Assembly: GCA_014238905.1 (NCBI GenBank)
Contig: JABAAE010000005.1
Location: 248,001-312,000 of the forward strand
Direction of reading: 5' to 3'
DNA from: Planctomycetota bacterium
GTDB taxonomy: Bacteria > Planctomycetota > Planctomycetia > Pirellulales > Pirellulaceae
DNA length: 64,000 bases
A program made the translations under genes and the position numbers. This document shows, one piece after another, positions 19,283 through 29,485 of this stretch. Within the stretch, counting starts at the first letter, position 1; every line of letters starts with the position of its first letter. The notes under the pieces were generated by a model, which saw nothing but the letters and a program-made list of their open reading frames with translations, made no database searches and was not told the origin of the DNA.

Positions 19283-20917
19283 TCAAGATGCAGGAGCCTC
19301 GGTGTCACCTACCCCGGCTCTTTTCTCCTGAAACCGTCCGACCAGAATGGCCACCGCAGCATCACCGGTCACGTTGACAGTCGTCCGGCACATGTCGAGG
19401 ATCCGGTCAACGGCGAAAATCAAGGCAATCCCCTTTTCCGAGACACCAATGGATCCCAGCACAATGACCAACATCACGATCCCAGCACCCGGAACCGCCG
19501 CTGAACCGATCGATGCGAGTGTGGCGGTAAGAACAATCGCTAATTGATCAGACATCGTCAACTCAACTCCCAGTGCCTGAGCAATAAAAACCGCCGCGAC
19601 CGCTTGGTATAGACTTGTGCCATCCATATTTACCGTCGCGCCAATTGGCAACACAAAGCTCGCCACTTCTTTCTTAACACCCAGATTTTTCTCGACACAC
19701 TCCATGGTCACCGGCAGAGTGGCTGCGCTGCTGCTGGTTGAAAATGCCAACAATTGGGCAGGCGAAATCCCGTTGAAAAATTGCCGATAGGTTCGACCTC
19801 CGAAAATCACAACCAGAGAGGGGTAAAACAAAAACACCATGCTAGCTAAACCAGCCAGAACGCAAACTGAATATTTTAACAATCCAAACAAAACGTCCAT
19901 CGAGGGTGTTGCAACGACCTGCGCGGCAAGCAATGAAAAGACCCCCAGCGGGGCCAACTTCATAATAATGTCAATCATTTTCAAAATGACTTCATTTAAG
20001 CCTCTGAAAAATTCTTTAACAGGCTGGGCGGCCGTCGGATCGATCAGCAATAACCCAACGCCGAAAAAGATCACGAAAAAGATCACCTTTAGCATATTTC
20101 CATTGGCTGTTGCGGCTCCGACGATATTATCCGGAACAACGTCGATTAACGCTTGTAGTGGTCCCATGTTCATCTGTTTATCAGCCACGTCGATGCGTCT
20201 GACTGCGTCGCCTTCAAAGTCAGAGGTTAAAGCAGCACGGGTTTCTTCTGAAAACCCTATTCCTGGTTGAACGAGATTGACAATCACCAGCCCCAGGGTG
20301 ACAGATACCACCGTAGTCATCAGGTACAACACCACAGTTCGACCCCCCAGAGAAGAAAGGCTGGAGAGATCTTTTAAATCTGAAATCCCTTTAATCAGCG
20401 ATGCGACGATTAACGGTATGGCAATCAGTTTGAGGAGATTGATAAAGATCACACCAAACGGTTTTACCCAGTCGATAATCAAACTTGACCAATTCCATTG
20501 TTTGGAATCGACTACCAAATCAAGTTTTACATTTTCAATTTCGCCATCCACCGACGTCTTATATTCGATGATCGCCGAATCGCTTCCCACAAAACCTCGT
20601 GTGGGGAGGTAGGTCAATTCAGCTTTGGGGCTAAATCCGACCTCCCCTGAAAACGGGTCAAAACCAATGATGGGCGTAGAATCAACAGAAATCTTTCCAT
20701 GCGCAGGGGGGGATTTTTCGCGAATGGAGACCACGGTCGCCCCGACGACCTTGGAAAGATGGATGAGAAGTTGTCCATTTTTGGAGACTGCCAACTCGCC
20801 TTCGGGGGCTTTTTCAGCTGTTGAGTCGAAAAGGACTGCCAACGCACCCAAAAGAACACCGGCGATCATTCCAATTAATATCTGCCAATGCAAAGCAAGT
20901 TTATTTTTTTTGGTCAT
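19283..20917 (-). CDS. Dicarboxylate/amino acid:cation symporter (SLC1 family) with Ig-like insertion
   Basis: The carrier core has the SLC1 substrate-site motifs: the serine-rich STSSSAATLP (393-402), NMDGT (430-434), a GSAAVPGAG hairpin (471-479), and LDMCRTTVNVTGD (507-519). Asp508 and Arg511 correspond to residues that bind acidic amino acids in GltPh-type carriers, so an aspartate, glutamate or dicarboxylate substrate is likely. At 544 aa it is longer than the usual 410-440 aa. The excess is a segment of about 100 residues (roughly 34-138) between the first and second membrane helices, on the outside face, with PPAHGKI and GFVGSDSAIIEY resembling bacterial Ig-like (Big_9/cadherin-type) repeats. 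An AGGTGG sits upstream of the ATG. The gene stands alone on its strand. Confidence 0.93.
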   Translation of the reverse strand: MTKKNKLALHWQILIGMIAGVLLGALAVLFDSTAEKAPEGELAVSKNGQLLIHLSKVVGATVVSIREKSPPAHGKISVDSTPIIGFDPFSGEVGFSPKAELTYLPTRGFVGSDSAIIEYKTSVDGEIENVKLDLVVDSKQWNWSSLIIDWVKPFGVIFINLLKLIAIPLIVASLIKGISDLKDLSSLSSLGGRTVVLYLMTTVVSVTLGLVIVNLVQPGIGFSEETRAALTSDFEGDAVRRIDVADKQMNMGPLQALIDVVPDNIVGAATANGNMLKVIFFVIFFGVGLLLIDPTAAQPVKEFFRGLNEVILKMIDIIMKLAPLGVFSLLAAQVVATPSMDVLFGLLKYSVCVLAGLASMVFLFYPSLVVIFGGRTYRQFFNGISPAQLLAFSTSSSAATLPVTMECVEKNLGVKKEVASFVLPIGATVNMDGTSLYQAVAAVFIAQALGVELTMSDQLAIVLTATLASIGSAAVPGAGIVMLVIVLGSIGVSEKGIALIFAVDRILDMCRTTVNVTGDAAVAILVGRFQEKRAGVGDTEAPAS

Positions 20918-21164
20918 TACTATCCACCTCGTAAATTCCCCGTTGAATGGGTCCGCAAAAAAACGGCAGCCCTTATTCTAGTGCGATTCCAGCCAATGGG
21001 TAGCACGAAGCATTATTGCCATCTGCATTGAATTGCCACCAGCATCGGCTCGTATTATGACGTCCGAGCAGCCCAGTGCCCCGGGCATCGGCTTGAAAAA
21101 ACAAACCCACAGGTCAAGGCTGGCCAAAGGAAACCACCAACCGTGTGGCGCAGGGCTGAGACCT

Positions 21165-24107
21165 TTAAAGAGCCTCAACACGCAAAATCACCGTTTGAAT
21201 TTCACCAACCTGAACACCGGATTCATCGTTTGAAAACAGCTCAATACGATAGATACCGGGCTTCAACGAAAAAGCAGGGGCTGCCTGCGACCGCCCTCGC
21301 CGCCGGCCACCTGCAGGGGTCCCCATCGGCAATGTGACAAAATTCAATCCTGACCGGTTTTCAATCTCGAATTCATGGCGTTTTCCGCCCTCAATATTTG
21401 TAATGGCAATCTGATGCTTCTGGTCGACTTTTTCATTGACCAAATACCAGATTTTCGCGGTGCGAGAAGGGTTTGCACCCGAAAACTTTCGGTCTCCAGA
21501 AATGCTCTGCGTCGCCGAACCCCGATAGGTAACCGCTCGCCGAGGTGCAAGCAATTTGACCCCATTTTTTTCAGAATTTTTCATTTCCTGAAGCGGAGAA
21601 AGATCGTCCACGATAAAGATCCCTCGTCCATGTGATCCGATTATCAGGTCCCGGTCTCGAGGATGGATCACCATATCGTGAACACTCACTCGGGGCAATT
21701 CACCAAACGACTTCCAGACGAGACCCCCATCCAGAGACGCATAAACGCCGAATTCCGTTCCGACAAACAGCAGGTTCGGATTAATCGGGTCCTCCACAAT
21801 CACATTGACCGATTCCGCCGGTAGATTGCCATTGATCGCATGCCACGTAGCGCCCAAGTCCGATGTTTTGAAGACAAAACTTCGGAAATCATCTTCACGG
21901 TACCCGGTGAAACAGGCATAGGCGACTGCAGCATCATGCCCAGACAAAACGACTCGACTGCACCACCAGTCACCAGCTTTGAAAGCGAAATTTTCGCTGA
22001 GATCGGTCCAATTATTCCCTCCGTCATTGGTGAGCTGAACTTTCCCATCATCTGTGCCCACCATGAGCAAATCCGATTTTAACCTGGATTCTGAAATCGT
22101 TGTAATCGTGCAGTAAGGAACATTTCCTTTAATTCTCTCCTCGTTGACGGTTGTTAAATCGTCGCTGATTTCTTCCCAATCATCGCCCCGGTTCATCGAT
22201 TTGAAGAGCTTGTTTCCTCCAAAATAGACCACTCTGGAATCATGCGTGGACATCACGATGGGCGAGTTCCAGTTAAACCGATACCTTTCCTCCGACGTAC
22301 TGGCGCGGGGTCGGATCGATTTTCTTTCTCCGGTCGCTCGATTGCTTCTGAAAATGGCACCGAATTGGGATTCTGCGATGACGATGTTGGCATCCACTGG
22401 GTCAACCTGGACGTAAAATCCATCCCCGCCTCCCACTCGATACCAATCGAATTTTGATATTCCGCTACGACTGTTAGTCCTCGATGGCCCAGCCCAACTA
22501 CCGTTATCCTGCAAACCACCATAAACATGGTATGGCTGCTGCATGTCCACTGAAACTGCATAGAATTGTGCCAATGGCAGATTGAAAACATGATCCCAGG
22601 TCTTGCCGTAATCGTAACTTTGATGGAACCCGCCATCATTGCCCAACATCAGGTGAGCTGGGTTGTTAGGATTTATCCAAATGGCATGATGGTCGACATG
22701 GACCGACCGTCCTATCTGAGACCAGGTTTTCCCACCATCGGTGGACGTATTCAGGGGAATGCTCAAAACATAGAGGCGATTTTCATCATTGGGGTCGATA
22801 CGAATCTGCCCATAATAGTAAGCCGGCATCCCACCCAACGCGGTTCGATTGACTTTCTTCCATGTCGAACCAGCGTCATCGGATCGGTATATTTCACCGC
22901 CGATCTGACGTTGACCCGGGACGGCATCGACAGGCCTGCGAACCCGGATTTCCCGCGGAGTGCCTTCGCTGGACAATTGAATCAGGATCGAGTCAGAAGG
23001 CTTGAGCCCACTGGCAACTGATTTCAATTCCTCTAGCCGGTCAGCCCCAACTCCCGCAAACGATACCACCTGCTGGCCGTTTCTGAGGCCCTGGCGGGCA
23101 AGCTGACTGGCGGATTCCACACCCGCAATAAGCAACTTTTCATTTTCCACCTGGAGATAAAACCCAAACGGTGTCTGGACTATTTCGTTTTCACTCTTGG
23201 CTTCGCCCGGTTTGACCTTGGGTCGTTTCTCATCGGAAGAAGGTTGACCTGGGCGGGTCGCTTTCACCTGAGCTAAATTTTGGTTGGAAACGGTTGCATA
23301 CAAAATCTCCGGATTCTGAGGATAAACCGCAATCCCGATTCTGCCGATATTGCCAGCGGGCAAACCGCTGGTCAGCTTTTTCCAGGTATGACCAGCATCG
23401 TTGGACTTATAGATAGCCGATCCCGGTCCGGCTCCATCAAAATCCCAGGCTCGCCTCAAGCGTTCGTAGGTGGCAGCATAAATGACATTGGAGTTTGCCG
23501 GATCAATGACGACGTCCACCACGCCCACCTGTTCATTGACAAACAAAGCCTTGTTCCATGTTTTCCCACCATCCTTAGTCTTGAACAGTCCTCTTTCCTT
23601 ATTAGATGAATAGAGGTGACCCAATGCCGCGACATAGACCACCTCTGGATCATTGGGATCGATGACAATTCGTCCAATGTGGTGGGAATCCACCAACCCG
23701 GTATTGTTCCATGTTTTGCCCCGATCGGTCGACTTGTAAACTCCGTCGCCCCAAAGCGAACTTCTCTGGTTGTTGGCTTCACCGGTCCCCACCCATATGA
23801 CATCGAAATCCTTTGGATCAATGGCAATATCACCAATTGAAATCGTATTTTCTCTTTCAAAAATATTATTCCACGTCGTCCCGTTGTTTTCAGTAAGCCA
23901 AAGTCCGCCTGAAGCCGAGGCGACCAGAATTCGAAACGGATTCTCAGGATCAGCCTCGATGTCAACAATTCTTCCGCCCGTTGCCGCCGGTCCAATTTCC
24001 CGAGCTTTGAATTGACCAAGGATATCATCCGCGGTAACTGAAATACCGTCTAAGACCAAAGACGATAACAAGAGAAAAAAAACGCACACACTGGCATGGG
24101 AATTCAT
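21165..24107 (-). CDS. Secreted BNR/VPS10-like propeller protein with inserted PDZ domain
   Basis: The start is placed at the ATG at 24107, which puts a signal peptide at the N-terminus (about residues 3-27); a longer frame to 24149 is unlikely. The 980-aa product has many Asp-box/BNR-like repeats (SASGGLWLTENNGTTWNN, KSTDRGKTWNN, KTKDGGKTWNK, KSNDAGHTWKK, RSDDAGSTWKK, LTNDGGNNWTD, ASLDGGLVWKS). These suggest one or two sortilin-type 10-bladed propellers. Between blades, residues about 311-391 form a PDZ-like domain (FGFYLQVENEKLLIAGV, ARQGLRNGQQVVSF). The C-terminus (about 840-980) is a beta domain. Such proteins are often labelled glycosyl hydrolase or sialidase, but no sialidase catalytic residues are evident. 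The role outside the cell is unknown. Confidence 0.85.
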   Translation of the reverse strand: MNSHASVCVFFLLLSSLVLDGISVTADDILGQFKAREIGPAATGGRIVDIEADPENPFRILVASASGGLWLTENNGTTWNNIFERENTISIGDIAIDPKDFDVIWVGTGEANNQRSSLWGDGVYKSTDRGKTWNNTGLVDSHHIGRIVIDPNDPEVVYVAALGHLYSSNKERGLFKTKDGGKTWNKALFVNEQVGVVDVVIDPANSNVIYAATYERLRRAWDFDGAGPGSAIYKSNDAGHTWKKLTSGLPAGNIGRIGIAVYPQNPEILYATVSNQNLAQVKATRPGQPSSDEKRPKVKPGEAKSENEIVQTPFGFYLQVENEKLLIAGVESASQLARQGLRNGQQVVSFAGVGADRLEELKSVASGLKPSDSILIQLSSEGTPREIRVRRPVDAVPGQRQIGGEIYRSDDAGSTWKKVNRTALGGMPAYYYGQIRIDPNDENRLYVLSIPLNTSTDGGKTWSQIGRSVHVDHHAIWINPNNPAHLMLGNDGGFHQSYDYGKTWDHVFNLPLAQFYAVSVDMQQPYHVYGGLQDNGSWAGPSRTNSRSGISKFDWYRVGGGDGFYVQVDPVDANIVIAESQFGAIFRSNRATGERKSIRPRASTSEERYRFNWNSPIVMSTHDSRVVYFGGNKLFKSMNRGDDWEEISDDLTTVNEERIKGNVPYCTITTISESRLKSDLLMVGTDDGKVQLTNDGGNNWTDLSENFAFKAGDWWCSRVVLSGHDAAVAYACFTGYREDDFRSFVFKTSDLGATWHAINGNLPAESVNVIVEDPINPNLLFVGTEFGVYASLDGGLVWKSFGELPRVSVHDMVIHPRDRDLIIGSHGRGIFIVDDLSPLQEMKNSEKNGVKLLAPRRAVTYRGSATQSISGDRKFSGANPSRTAKIWYLVNEKVDQKHQIAITNIEGGKRHEFEIENRSGLNFVTLPMGTPAGGRRRGRSQAAPAFSLKPGIYRIELFSNDESGVQVGEIQTVILRVEAL

Positions 24108-24347
24108 CGGCTGACTCAAAAAATAAATGGACCCGCTATTACATTTCACAGCGCCAAGGCAGTCACTACCTGGGTGAAATTACGGTTTATTTTACTTGGC
24201 ACCAACGGCGTTGGCACTTGGAAAGGTTCAATTCGTTTTAAAAAACGAGCGAACGATGTGAAAACGCCGCTGCATGTCACCGGAAGCCGAACCCCCCGCA
24301 ATCGAAAACGCTACCAAGTCGCATTTTGTCGCCAAGCGGCCAAAAGA

Positions 24348-26402
24348 TCAGATAAACCGGTCGATAAACCGAGGATCAAGGGGAATATCGCCAATCTCGA
24401 TGTCCGCAATCAGATCTTTGTGAAGAGTGGATTGGGGATCCATCAATCGGCGCCCAATGCTGGCCCACGCCCGTTGCAATTGGGGGCTAGTGGTTTTTCC
24501 TTTTAACCGAATCACGGCTTCAAGATCCAAGGCTTTACCAATCTCTATATATTCCGAACCGGGTTTGTCCAATGACAAAGCAAAAACCAGAGATGCAAGC
24601 GAATGGCATAACTGGTCAAAAACTCCGCCCTCGTCCCCCAGGAGAAATGCCTGATCCATGAATTTTCTTTGGTATCGTAAAATAATCCAGAGGATCCGGC
24701 GGCCCAATTTCCTGTTACGTCTTAAACCATTTCTGATCAAACGTTTTTTCTCTGGGAAAAGGTTCTCTACACCCGCCATCGAACCGGTCCATGGGTTCAT
24801 CGACCCCAGCACCGATCGCCCAACAAACCAACCACATTTCAACTTTTCAAAAATCCCCCAACTTCCATTTATTTTTGCCATGCCGATCGGCTCAAGATAT
24901 TCATTTCGTATTTTCCGGGTCATGGCATTCGGGGCGCCCACATCCGCCAAAACGGGGTTGGGCCCCTCATAAACGGTGGCAATAGTAAATTCGTGCATAT
25001 TACCACCGACATAATTTTCAATCAGAAATTCAGCGTTGGCCAAGGCTTCTTCACCCTGAGAGCGAATCATGGCCCGCCGCTCGTCGGTATGCACTGAACG
25101 GCCACCTTGAATCTGGTAGACGTTGATGGCCGTTTGCAGGAGCGCCTTGGTGGCATACACTTTGGCAATCATCCCTTGGGTCTCATCACGAATCCCGTTG
25201 GCTGCAAGACGGAAACATAAATCGCCCAGAACTCGACCAGCCATTCCGTGACAGACTGCCCTCCCGACCCAGGTTTCGATCCTCGGAGCGGTTCCAATCG
25301 GCTTGCCGAAAGTTGACCGAAATGAGAGCCATCCGCCTGATCGATACCGCGTGCGACCCTCGATTTCTTCCTTTTGACTGGGGTCAAGGATGACCTGCGC
25401 CAGTAGCTTGAAGACCTTCGCAGCACTATTGACGCCAATCCCCCCTCGACCCTTCGCCAGGGAACTAAATGCTTGGGCCAATCCTTTTCCAGCCGGTCCC
25501 AATAAGGTCTGGTCCGAAACATCGAACTCGGTGAGACGAAACCGGGCATTCCACAGAAAATCAAAAGCGACCAGGTCATTCCTCTTCATCCGGAAATGCT
25601 CCGTGTCCTGCCGGGGAACCTCAAACAGGAACATCCCCGAATCTCTACCGGGTTGAAGATCCTCGCCTTCAATCTTCAGGACCAGAACACACAAACCGCC
25701 ATAAATCACGTTGGTAATTGGCCATTTGACACCATTGAGAAAGTATCGATCCCCCACTCGTCTGGCGGTCATGGACAACTTACTGGGATCCGCCCCCACC
25801 CCGGGTTCTGTTAGCGCAAACGAACCTAACAATTCGCCTGAAGCCATTTTTGGAAGGTAATAGCTTTTTTGCTCCTCGGTTCCAAAATCAAGAATTGGTG
25901 TGACCGGTCCGAGAAAGTTATGAACCTCAAACATGACCGCAAGGTCCGGATGGACAAATGTCAGGGCCCGAAGCAGAGGTCCCAAATCACCCAGCTTTGC
26001 CCCGCTTCCGCCATACTGAGTCGGAATAGCCAGCCCGAAAAATCCTCGTTCTGCCAATCCCGAAATCGTATCGGCATGAAACAGCATCATGTGATGATCA
26101 CACAAAGTGCCATTTTTTTTTCGAGCCATCAGGAATTCCAGTGATTGGCTCATCACCTGGGCCACCTCGGCTTGCGGATTAAAGCTGCCGGCGAAAAACT
26201 CGGCCGCTTTGCCAGTGCCGTACAGAGACTCCAGCGTGGGAGGATCCCCTGAAAATTGGTTTTCGGCAGCTCGGTCTGCGTCGTCCAGACTCGTCAGAGC
26301 GGCGATCTCCTCTTCGCTCTTGCCGGCTTGTTTGAGGATCAACGTCACCGCCTGACCGTTTGAGCCCTCTGTTGAATCGTCTTGGGGAGAATTTAACATC
26401 AT
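24348..26402 (-). CDS. Acyl-CoA dehydrogenase family protein (long, FadE-like)
   Basis: The start is placed at ATGATG (26402/26399); the frame extends to 26477, but that part looks non-coding. The product of about 684 aa contains the ACAD N-terminal and middle domains (AIPTQYGGSG, FALTEPGVGADPS, NGVKWPITN) and the flavin-binding helical domain (KVFKLLAQV, RIETWVGRAVCHGMAGRVLGD, YQIQGGRSVHTDE, TIATVYEGPNPVLA). About 150 extra C-terminal residues form a helical extension as in long FadE-type enzymes. ACADs catalyse FAD-dependent alpha,beta-dehydrogenation of acyl-CoA, the first step of beta-oxidation. It is the last gene of a minus-strand run with an acyltransferase, dapF and an SDR. The lipid substrate is not readable. 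Confidence 0.88.
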   Translation of the reverse strand: MMLNSPQDDSTEGSNGQAVTLILKQAGKSEEEIAALTSLDDADRAAENQFSGDPPTLESLYGTGKAAEFFAGSFNPQAEVAQVMSQSLEFLMARKKNGTLCDHHMMLFHADTISGLAERGFFGLAIPTQYGGSGAKLGDLGPLLRALTFVHPDLAVMFEVHNFLGPVTPILDFGTEEQKSYYLPKMASGELLGSFALTEPGVGADPSKLSMTARRVGDRYFLNGVKWPITNVIYGGLCVLVLKIEGEDLQPGRDSGMFLFEVPRQDTEHFRMKRNDLVAFDFLWNARFRLTEFDVSDQTLLGPAGKGLAQAFSSLAKGRGGIGVNSAAKVFKLLAQVILDPSQKEEIEGRTRYRSGGWLSFRSTFGKPIGTAPRIETWVGRAVCHGMAGRVLGDLCFRLAANGIRDETQGMIAKVYATKALLQTAINVYQIQGGRSVHTDERRAMIRSQGEEALANAEFLIENYVGGNMHEFTIATVYEGPNPVLADVGAPNAMTRKIRNEYLEPIGMAKINGSWGIFEKLKCGWFVGRSVLGSMNPWTGSMAGVENLFPEKKRLIRNGLRRNRKLGRRILWIILRYQRKFMDQAFLLGDEGGVFDQLCHSLASLVFALSLDKPGSEYIEIGKALDLEAVIRLKGKTTSPQLQRAWASIGRRLMDPQSTLHKDLIADIEIGDIPLDPRFIDRFI

Positions 26403-26696
26403 GGATCGCAAAATAAGGGTGAACCAGTGGCAAATCCAACTCCTCAATTTTCTTGAGAGCGGGACCTGCATTGACAACTATACACCTTTCCAGCCTGCCG
26501 ACGAATTTTTAACCGTAAATCTAAATCGCTTCCAACTCACCGGCCCTCCATATCAACTAAACATTCCGATTGGAAGCCGACTATTTTATAAATCAAAACG
26601 AGCAACCTGTTGGAGTTTAGGGCTGATTTCTCCGGATACTCAACGGCGTTCCAAGCAGCTCGGAGGATTCCCCAACCACAAGGAAATGAAGGAGAG

Positions 26697-27500
26697 TCAG
26701 GCAGCTGCCTGCCGGCTACCCGCCACACCCCGGAGGTCAACATCACCCAGTAGATTTTCCTGCGACGACAGTTCAGCAACCGAGTCAACTTGTTGATATT
26801 TTCGCGTTTTTAGAAACGCTCCTTGTCCCTCTAACACTGTTCCCAATTCTGCCGATTGTTCGCTGATGCTGGTTAGCAAATTCAAATCGCTATTGATGGC
26901 CAATCGATAATCTTCCAATAGGCCTCGGTCCGCTTTGCGAGGGACCCTGATTTTCGGTCCCATCAACACCCGAATACGGCTACCCGGTTTAGGAACTGCA
27001 AAGTGGTCCCAGGTCCTTAAACGGAACGGATTCTGGTAGCCAAATCCAATCGGAACAATGGGAATCTGAAGACGGGACGCCAAGTAAACTGCGCCCATCG
27101 CCAAGCAACGGCGAGGACCTTTGGGGCCGTCCGGTGTAACGGCCAAGGAATGTGTCTTTAGTTTTTCGCGGCAGGATCGCAGGGCCGACGAACCGCCACG
27201 AGTTGTCGAACCCCGAATCGCATCGAACCCTTGATGTTTGGCAATATTGACCAACCAATCGGCATCCCGATGCATGCTCACGAAAAGCGTTACGTTGGTA
27301 TTGCCCCATAAAATGGTAGGCAAAACGATATACTCGTGCCAAAACACATAAATATTGGGCGTTCCAAATTCCATCCTCGACGGATCCGCCGTTGGGTCAA
27401 AATGCGAAATCTTGATATCCAGAGAATTTCTGAGCCAAGGTAGCAAGAGTGACATCCCAAGCGATCCGGCTTTGCTGATTTGTGGGGATTTTATCTTCAT
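26697..27500 (-). CDS. DUF374-type lysophospholipid acyltransferase-like protein
   Basis: The start is the ATG at 27500 (a TTG lies one codon upstream), giving 267 aa. Motifs are IYVFWHEYIVLP (about residues 50-61), SMHRDADWL, IRGSTTRGGSSALR, and TPDGPKGPRRCLAMGAVYLASRLQIPIVPIGFGY. These match the DUF374 branch of the LPLAT superfamily, which includes lipid A or phospholipid acyltransferase relatives. The N-terminus has a short hydrophobic segment consistent with membrane association. It lies 98 bp after dapF on the same strand and before the acyl-CoA dehydrogenase gene. The acyl acceptor is unknown. Confidence 0.87.
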   Translation of the reverse strand: MKIKSPQISKAGSLGMSLLLPWLRNSLDIKISHFDPTADPSRMEFGTPNIYVFWHEYIVLPTILWGNTNVTLFVSMHRDADWLVNIAKHQGFDAIRGSTTRGGSSALRSCREKLKTHSLAVTPDGPKGPRRCLAMGAVYLASRLQIPIVPIGFGYQNPFRLRTWDHFAVPKPGSRIRVLMGPKIRVPRKADRGLLEDYRLAINSDLNLLTSISEQSAELGTVLEGQGAFLKTRKYQQVDSVAELSSQENLLGDVDLRGVAGSRQAAA

Positions 27501-27598
27501 CAATTTGATGAAACTCTTCTACGGATAGAAACAAACGAAACAACGCAAATTAATATGAAAAATAAGCCCCAGCCCAAAAGGGTGGACCTAACACACCA

Positions 27599-28441
27599 TC
27601 AATTTTTCCAGATCCCGGAGAAAACCTCTCTGGCAGGACCTGTTTTATAAACATGATTGTCTGATTGACGCCACTCCAATTCCAAATCCCCCCCCAACAA
27701 GTGGATTTTAACACTCGCATCGGTACGTTTGGTGAGAACACCGGCGACGCAAACTGCGCCGGCCCCGGTTCCACATGCTAGCGTTTCGCCGCTGCCTCGT
27801 TCCCATGTCCGCTGCCTGAGCGTTCGGCGATCGAGCACCTCTACAAACTCGACATTCACTCGATTGGGAAACCACGAGTGGTTCTCCAGCAATGGGCCGT
27901 AGTATTGAACCAGAGCATCATCCAGGTGATCAACAAAAATCACGCAGTGTGGATTCCCCATTGAGACGCACGTCGCCTGAAACGTACGATCGTCAATCTG
28001 AATTCCATGATCCACCACCTGGCGACCCGTTAATGTCGTCGGAATCTGGGAAGCTTCCAGAATCGGTTCGCCCAAATCCACCCGAACGTGTGACACCAAG
28101 TCGCCCTCGACGGTCAAATCTACCGACAAAACGCCATTGTCAGTTTCAATCTCTAACGAGTCTTTCTTGGCAATCCCATGGTCAAAGACGTATTTCGCCA
28201 CACATCGAATTCCGTTTCCACACATCTCCGCGCGGCTCCCATCGGCATTATACATTTCCATCGCGGCATCGGCGGTGCTCGAGGGTTTGATGAGAATTAA
28301 ACCGTCACCCCCAATGCCAGTATTTCGATTGGAAACCTCAATCGCCAGTTCGGCTGGGTTTTCTATTTCTTTAGGCTCAAAACAGTTAACGTAAATGTAG
28401 TCATTTCCCGCGCCGTGCATTTTCGTAAATTCAAGGTTCAT
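27599..28441 (-). CDS. dapF: Diaminopimelate epimerase
   Basis: This 280-aa protein has both active-site cysteines: Cys74 in AEMCGNGIRC and Cys223 in ETLACGTGAGA. It also has the N-terminal KMHGAGNDYI and the TGIGGDGLI substrate loop. DapF interconverts LL- and meso-diaminopimelate in lysine and peptidoglycan precursor synthesis. Length and motif order match the family. The gene sits 32 bp downstream of an SDR gene, probably in one transcript. Its presence fits planctomycetes that make peptidoglycan containing meso-DAP. Confidence 0.96.
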   Translation of the reverse strand: MNLEFTKMHGAGNDYIYVNCFEPKEIENPAELAIEVSNRNTGIGGDGLILIKPSSTADAAMEMYNADGSRAEMCGNGIRCVAKYVFDHGIAKKDSLEIETDNGVLSVDLTVEGDLVSHVRVDLGEPILEASQIPTTLTGRQVVDHGIQIDDRTFQATCVSMGNPHCVIFVDHLDDALVQYYGPLLENHSWFPNRVNVEFVEVLDRRTLRQRTWERGSGETLACGTGAGAVCVAGVLTKRTDASVKIHLLGGDLELEWRQSDNHVYKTGPAREVFSGIWKN

Positions 28442-28473
28442 TTGGCTCGCTCTTTAGTTTTTAACCATCCAGT

Positions 28474-29241
28474 CTACGCCATGACAGTCCCGCCGCAGAC
28501 ATTGATTAATTGTCCGTTAATGGCATTGGCGCCGGGACCCGCCAAAAACCCAACCAGGGGCGCGATTTCATCCGGGGTTAAACGCCGTCCATAGGGTGAG
28601 GAAGACTCCTCGACTTCTTCGAATTCTTTTCCGAGACGATCGGCATCGTATTGGATCCGTTTATCGTTCATCAACGTTGCGGTGACACCCGGACAAACAG
28701 CATTGGCGGTCACCCCCGTTCCCGCCACCTCTAAAGCTGTCGCTTTCGTTAATCCCGCCACGGCGTGTTTGCTGGCGGTATAGGCCGCGCCATGCAATCC
28801 TGGAATTTTCGCATTAATGGACGAAATATTGATCACTCTACCAAATCCTCGCTCCAACATCCCCCTCAACAAAGACTTCGTCAGTCGATAGGGAGCGGTC
28901 ACATTCAGGGCCATCGTCAGGTCCCAAAAATCATCGTCAAAATCAACCAAGCGTTTGGGATTCTGACTACTTCCTACCCCGGCATTGTTGACTAATACAT
29001 CGATCTGTTCCTCCCGCAATTCCTCCAACACCGCTTGAATTCCATCACTGTTAGAAAGGTCCCCTGAAAAACATCGACTTTCGTTACCATTGGTTTGAAT
29101 TTCCTCCAAAAGTAATGTCAATTCGTTCGCTGAACGGGCCATCGTTACCACCCGAAAACCGGCGTTGGACAAGGTCAAGGCAATGGAGCGACCGATTCCA
29201 CGACCTGCTCCGGTCACCAAAGCCGTTTTTTTGTTTTCCAT
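28474..29241 (-). CDS. Short-chain dehydrogenase/reductase (FabG/PhbB-like)
   Basis: The frame is open to 29457, but the Rossmann fold starts right after the ATG at 29241, which has a GGGAG 8 nt upstream; this gives 255 aa. Motifs are TGAGRGIG (NAD(P) binding), NNAGVG, the catalytic Ser in NISSINAKIPG, YTASK (Tyr and Lys of the triad), and AVCPGVTATLM. It is therefore a classical, catalytically competent SDR, similar to acetoacetyl-CoA or 3-oxoacyl reductases. The substrate cannot be set from sequence. It leads the minus-strand run into dapF. Confidence 0.92.
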   Translation of the reverse strand: MENKKTALVTGAGRGIGRSIALTLSNAGFRVVTMARSANELTLLLEEIQTNGNESRCFSGDLSNSDGIQAVLEELREEQIDVLVNNAGVGSSQNPKRLVDFDDDFWDLTMALNVTAPYRLTKSLLRGMLERGFGRVINISSINAKIPGLHGAAYTASKHAVAGLTKATALEVAGTGVTANAVCPGVTATLMNDKRIQYDADRLGKEFEEVEESSSPYGRRLTPDEIAPLVGFLAGPGANAINGQLINVCGGTVMA

Positions 29242-29485
29242 CCCGCTGACTCCCATTTCTTGTCGAAAAATACCAATATTGGCGTTTAAAGTTCCACAGT
29301 TTAGGCAAATCAAATTGGAACGAAAAGCACCAGCAGTTGCGAGACGGGGCCAAATCCCCATTCTTGCACGGGAGATTTCCCACCAATAAAATGATCGCAC
29401 CGCTGGAATGATCCGGCCGCATGATCGTTGGGTGAAATCCCTCCACAGCCAAGCCAATTTTTTTGCCTAAAATCAGACCGAGGTC

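Noticed and set aside
28474..29457. N-terminal extension of the SDR upstream of 29241
   Set aside because: The extra 72 residues do not resemble protein, and a good SD precedes the internal ATG that begins the Rossmann fold.
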